NCBI GenBank assembly: GCA_003586115.2
Contig: QVOM02000112.1
Location: 53,203,666-53,267,665, forward strand
Length of the DNA stretch: 64,000 nucleotides
DNA from: Salvator merianae
Taxonomy: Eukaryota; Chordata; Lepidosauria; Squamata; Teiidae
Direction of reading: 5' to 3'
Part shown: piece by piece, positions 60,297-64,000 of the stretch
How positions within the stretch are numbered: position 1 is the first letter of the stretch
Layout of the letters: each line of letters begins with the position of its first letter
The notes under the pieces: generated by a model
Databases searched by the model: none
The model's input: the letters and a program-made list of their open reading frames with translations, nothing else
What the model was told of the DNA's origin: nothing
Program-made: the position numbers and the translations under genes

Positions 60297-61054
60297 AGAC
60301 TCTGTGTGGACAGCCTGAGGCCATGGGCCAATATACTAAGCCCAGCACCATTTCAGCAGGGCATGCAGAAGTGGCATCAGAAGTGTGCCACTTCTGGGCA
60401 ACCAGCTGAAAAAGCCCTTGCTGGCAATTTCAAAGGCCAAGAACAAAAGCTGAGACAGCCCTTACAGTGAGCTATCTAACATGAGTCAGTGCAGTGTGTG
60501 ATATGCTATGCCATGCAAAAACGATAATGGCCTCTCTTTTTCCCTCACTCATGCACTTAGTCTGCTTAAATCCTTATAATAATTGCTAGATTTTACGTAG
60601 TACTGCTGTACTTTCAATACTAACTCAAAAGGGAAATCTTAGCACAGACCATTTGTCTATCCTCTGCAGCACTTGATAAATAGAGTGCAATAACTTCAAA
60701 TCCATTCAAAATCTGTAAATTCTGCGCCCACCTATCTAACACTTTGCATCATATCCTTTCCACCTTCCTACATCTACTAATATCAGCTCTCTGTGGCATT
60801 CTAGACATTTGCCTCATTAGGAGAAAATATTGTCTATTGTCACATATGGCTGGCATCTGGACTCACCAAACAAGGTAAGCAGAGCAGAGATTTCATGCAC
60901 TCATTCTTCAGCAAAATTAAGTTGCTAACATAAGGTGCTGTGTTTATGTCTCCAAGCTTTAAGTGAAAAAGAAAACAGGCATCTGGTCTGTTTTAATTTG
61001 CAACACTGAATTTGCTAGATTAATATAACAAGACAGATCAAGGCTGACAGTTGA
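60297..61054. other. Intergenic, nothing recognised
   Basis: Between the SINE and the predicted PCP4 transcript end no element or frame of note was seen. Confidence 0.5.
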
Positions 61055-61293
61055 TGTAACTTCATCCTAACATTTTATTTTAACATCCAGAAAAGTGGCA
61101 AGTTACAGAAGAAATGAGACAGAAGATAAATGGAAAGATTAAGCTACATGATAAGCATAATTGCTTTAATACCAGCCAGTGAAGTTTTAAATAGTGGGAA
61201 TTTCTGTACATGCATCTAAATTCTTTATTAGTATCATTTCTTCATTTCCCAACAGATCAGGAAGTGGTAATGGCGGGAATCGTGAGGTAGTGA
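61055..61293 (-). other. PCP4: PCP4 3' UTR
   Basis: Downstream of the stop codon on the minus strand, AATAAA occurs at 61224-61229 and again at 61074-61079 (complement). The distal signal would give a UTR of about 240 bases, close to the short 3' UTR expected for PCP4; the end near 61055 is an estimate. Confidence 0.6.
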
Positions 61294-61482
<189 letters not shown>

Positions 61483-61520
61483 TCAAAAAGCAACACGACT
61501 TGGAAGTAACCAGATTTTTT

Positions 61521-62031
61521 GGGTCCTTCTGCACTTGCTTGTGTTTCACACCAGCAAGTGTACCACTGGAAGCTAGTGCAGAATACAGGAAGCTATGCCC
61601 ACTGCTAGCATGCTCTGTCCACACAGGATGAAGCATGATCTGGATCAGGAAGTTCCTGATCTGGATCACTAGTGGGCCTGATTTATCAGGTCAACCAACA
61701 TACTAGCAGTAGTAAATCCAGATCACAGAAGCATGCAGAAGCCACATGCTTCTATATTCCAGATTAACACAGGGAAACAAATTTAGTGGCAGACCAAACT
61801 GCACCACTGAAATAGGTTCCCTGTGGGCTCCAAGTTCCAGGCCACTGGAGCTTTGGGGGCCATCTCCAAAGCTTCCATGAGCTTTGGGGTCAGTGTGGGG
61901 CTTGGACTGGAATAGCCATCACCATGCAGACAGTGTTGTTCCAGCCTAACGCAATCCTTTCCAGCCTTAGGTTGGATTGCTTGTCCAGGATCAGCTGTTC
62001 AGGATCTGCTTACATAAGTGTAGAAAGGCCC
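61521..62031. mobile_element. TIR element, GGGCC-end family, TTT duplication, inside PCP4 intron
   Basis: It starts GGGTCCTTCTGCACTTGC and ends CATAAGTGTAGAAAGGCCC. TTT flanks both edges (61518-61520, within a longer T run, and 62032-62034). It lies 100 bases from the PCP4 exon. The interior contains repeated GATCTGGATCA and AGCTTTGGGG-type words. The T-run flank makes the duplication less certain than in the other copies. Confidence 0.68.
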
Positions 62032-62634
62032 TTTGAATATATCACACTGGTTCCTAAATCTCTGGGCCAAACCTCCAGTCATTACATCTGATTGTCTGTG
62101 CAATCAACCCAATATATATCTTGAGATCAACATAACCAGCAGATAGACTCAGGAAGAAAGGATGGTTAATCCTGATAAATTTTTCTGAGATTTTGTTTAA
62201 GAAAATGGTTTTTTTCATTGTACAGTAATTTTGCTCACATAGCACAATCTGGTTCAAAATTAATTGCCAAGATCAGTTCAGAAATCATACGCTCATTGGT
62301 GGTGACACGCAGTTTCTCCATCATAATTCTGAATCTTATTTCAATTTTTACAACCAGGCATTTATTGATTGTATCAGTGAAGACACTTTTAATATATGGT
62401 ATCTCATTGCTATGTTGAGCAAACTGGCATTCACGTAGAGACCATGAATTTGATCCATTTATGCCAATATAGAATCCTCCATTACAAGGAATGCACAAAA
62501 ATTTATATACAAGTTTCCCAAGATTAATCCTTTCATCTGACATCTGCATGGAATTTCATTTTTTTAGCAGATTTTTAGATCAGAAGACTACTCAGCATAG
62601 GTTTTCTTTACCACTAATGTGGACAGTCCAAGTC

Positions 62635-62700
62635 TATTTTGTTAGTCTGAGGAAGAGAAGATTGAGGGGAGCATGATATCAGTATTTAGGTATATAGAAT
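62635..62700 (+). pseudogene. CR1 LINE scrap
   Basis: AGTCTGAGGAAGAGAAGATT, GAGGGGAGCATGATATCAGT and TTAGGTATATAGAA correspond to the SLQKRRLRGDMIAVFKYL region of the CR1 copy at 32918. Only this short piece is preserved. Confidence 0.65.
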
Positions 62701-63439
62701 TGGATTACAGTCCTAGTTCCTAAACAGCTGAAGTAGAAATAAGGTTATATGAATTAAACAATGAGTGTCCAAATGCTCATGCTGCAAGGTTTTCCATATG
62801 ATAATTTTCAGGATAATAAAGCAAAATCCATGATATGTAACTGACATTCTAACATGAAGTTAATGATCACAAGCTGCCGTTCGTGTGATAAATGTATTGA
62901 CCGGCACAATCTCAGCAGTAAAGCTCATTTTTCTCAAATCTGTCCAGAGAAACATTTCAAGGAGATATATTAATCAGCTCTGAGGTGACAAAGTAACCTT
63001 GTGGAATGGTTTCTCCTTCACAAGTACAATGCCAAGCAGTGGTACTTTAAAATGCCTACTTAGTTATGTTTAGGCCCCAGTGAAATCGATGAAACTGTAA
63101 TCACAGCTAATATTTCAGTATATCTACTCCCAAAGCATGATTAGAATTAATCTATAACATAAAATATGACGCAAAAGAAAATGTATATTAAGTGACTGGC
63201 AGGAGAGATCCATCATTTCACTGATGTTTCATTTGTCCATATTAGTACATAACATATTAGTACATAACAAAGCACTCTCGAGTCCAAGAAGTTAGATGGC
63301 ACCTGATTCTCAACAGAGTTATTCTGCTACTGAAAGAAAGGGTTTGTGGTCTGGGGTTGTTTCTGGATTCATCACTGTCAGGTGGCAGAGGAAGCCAGGA
63401 GTGCTTTCCTCCATCTCTGATTGATTCACCGTCTCTGGC

Positions 63440-63925
63440 CTTTCTTAGATAGGGACAACTTGGCCACAGTGATCCGTGCTCTGGGAACCTCCGAACTAGA
63501 CCACCATAATATGTTCTACATGGGCCTCCCCTTGATGATGGTCTGGAAGCTGCAACTAGTACAGAATGCAGCAGCATGACTGCTGGCAGGAGTTTCTGTC
63601 CAGACACACAACACACCAATCTTGAAGGAACTGCACTCGTTACCAATTCACTACTGAGCCGAATTTAAGGTATTGATATTGACATATAAAGCCCTAAATG
63701 GCTTGGGTCCCAAAAATCTGAAGTGCCTTCTCCCACATAAATCTGCCTGTGCTTTTAAGATTGCAAAATGGGGAGCTTCCTGCATGCAAGAGGGTCTTTT
63801 CTGTGGCACCCTCTGGCTTTGGAATAGCCTCCAAGTAGAGATATGCCACACATCAACTTTATATGAGTTTTGACACCTGTTTAAAACATATGTCTTCATC
63901 CAGGCCTTTGAATGTAGTCCTGGTG
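63440..63925 (+). pseudogene. L2-clade LINE fragment, reverse transcriptase C-terminus
   Basis: Across more than one frame the plus strand reads VIRALGTSELDHHN, then LQLVQNAAA, a LHSLPIHY segment, LILTYKALNGLGPKNL and LWLWNSLQVE. This is the order found in the C-terminal half of L2-type LINE ORF2 (thumb and post-RT region). Internal stops and a frame change show it is dead. It is 5' truncated and runs into the simple repeat at the window edge. Confidence 0.85.
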
Positions 63926-63933
63926 GGTGGGTG

Positions 63934-64000
63934 GGAAGGAAGGAAGGAAGGAAGGAAGGAAGGAAGGAAGGGAGGGAGGAAGGAGGGAAGGAAGGAGGGA
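63934..64000 (+). repeat. (GGAA)n/(GGGA)n microsatellite at window edge
   Basis: GGAA units with GGGA interruptions continue to the last base, so its full length is unknown. It follows the L2 fragment directly. Confidence 0.9.

Overview
This is a vertebrate nuclear genomic window, most likely from a squamate reptile (lizard or gecko type). Supporting this are tRNA-derived SINEs whose 3' body resembles squamate SINEs, a CORE-SINE, CR1- and L2-clade LINE fragments, many small DNA transposons and dense microsatellites. The species call is inference from repeat flavour; the vertebrate assignment rests on two recognisable protein-coding exons. There are no bacterial-style genes. Almost all short open frames here are chance frames in intergenic DNA or repeats.

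Only two genes are supported. At the left, 5045-5385 (+) is the terminal coding exon of DSCAM (Down syndrome cell adhesion molecule), ending in the PDZ ligand -YTLV and followed by a 3' UTR with poly(A) signals at 5684 and 6073. At the right, 61294-61421 (-) is the terminal coding exon of PCP4 (PEP-19), carrying the acidic segment and the calmodulin-binding IQ motif. The two genes converge tail to tail, as on human chromosome 21. Positions 1-5044 are therefore the last DSCAM intron, and 61422-64000 is the last PCP4 intron.

The roughly 55 kb between them looks non-coding and is a graveyard of mobile elements. It holds: (a) hAT-type MITEs with 8-bp target duplications, including two closely similar, extremely CpG-rich copies (16322-16698 and 27049-27445), a relative at 22102-22372, and a second family starting TAGRGATGTGC (14630, 34672, 40985, 52615); (b) a family with GGGCC-type ends and 3-bp A/T-only target duplications (1740, 44061, 49104, 57311, 61521 and likely relatives); (c) foldback and palindromic elements (2497, 12441, 19138) and a three-copy family with ends near GGGTGCCTCCAGA (3643, 31056, 31494); (d) a 1.2 kb element with TIRs at 23890-25077; (e) LINE 3' ends, SINEs and a mariner-type remnant; (f) microsatellites and a 40-bp minisatellite at 47388.

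I did not find a coherent new gene system. The observations most worth following are the CpG-rich hAT MITEs, which mimic CpG islands, the GGGCC family with its A/T-only 3-bp duplications, and the unclassified 1.2 kb element. All repeat family names are from recognition by eye, with no database search.
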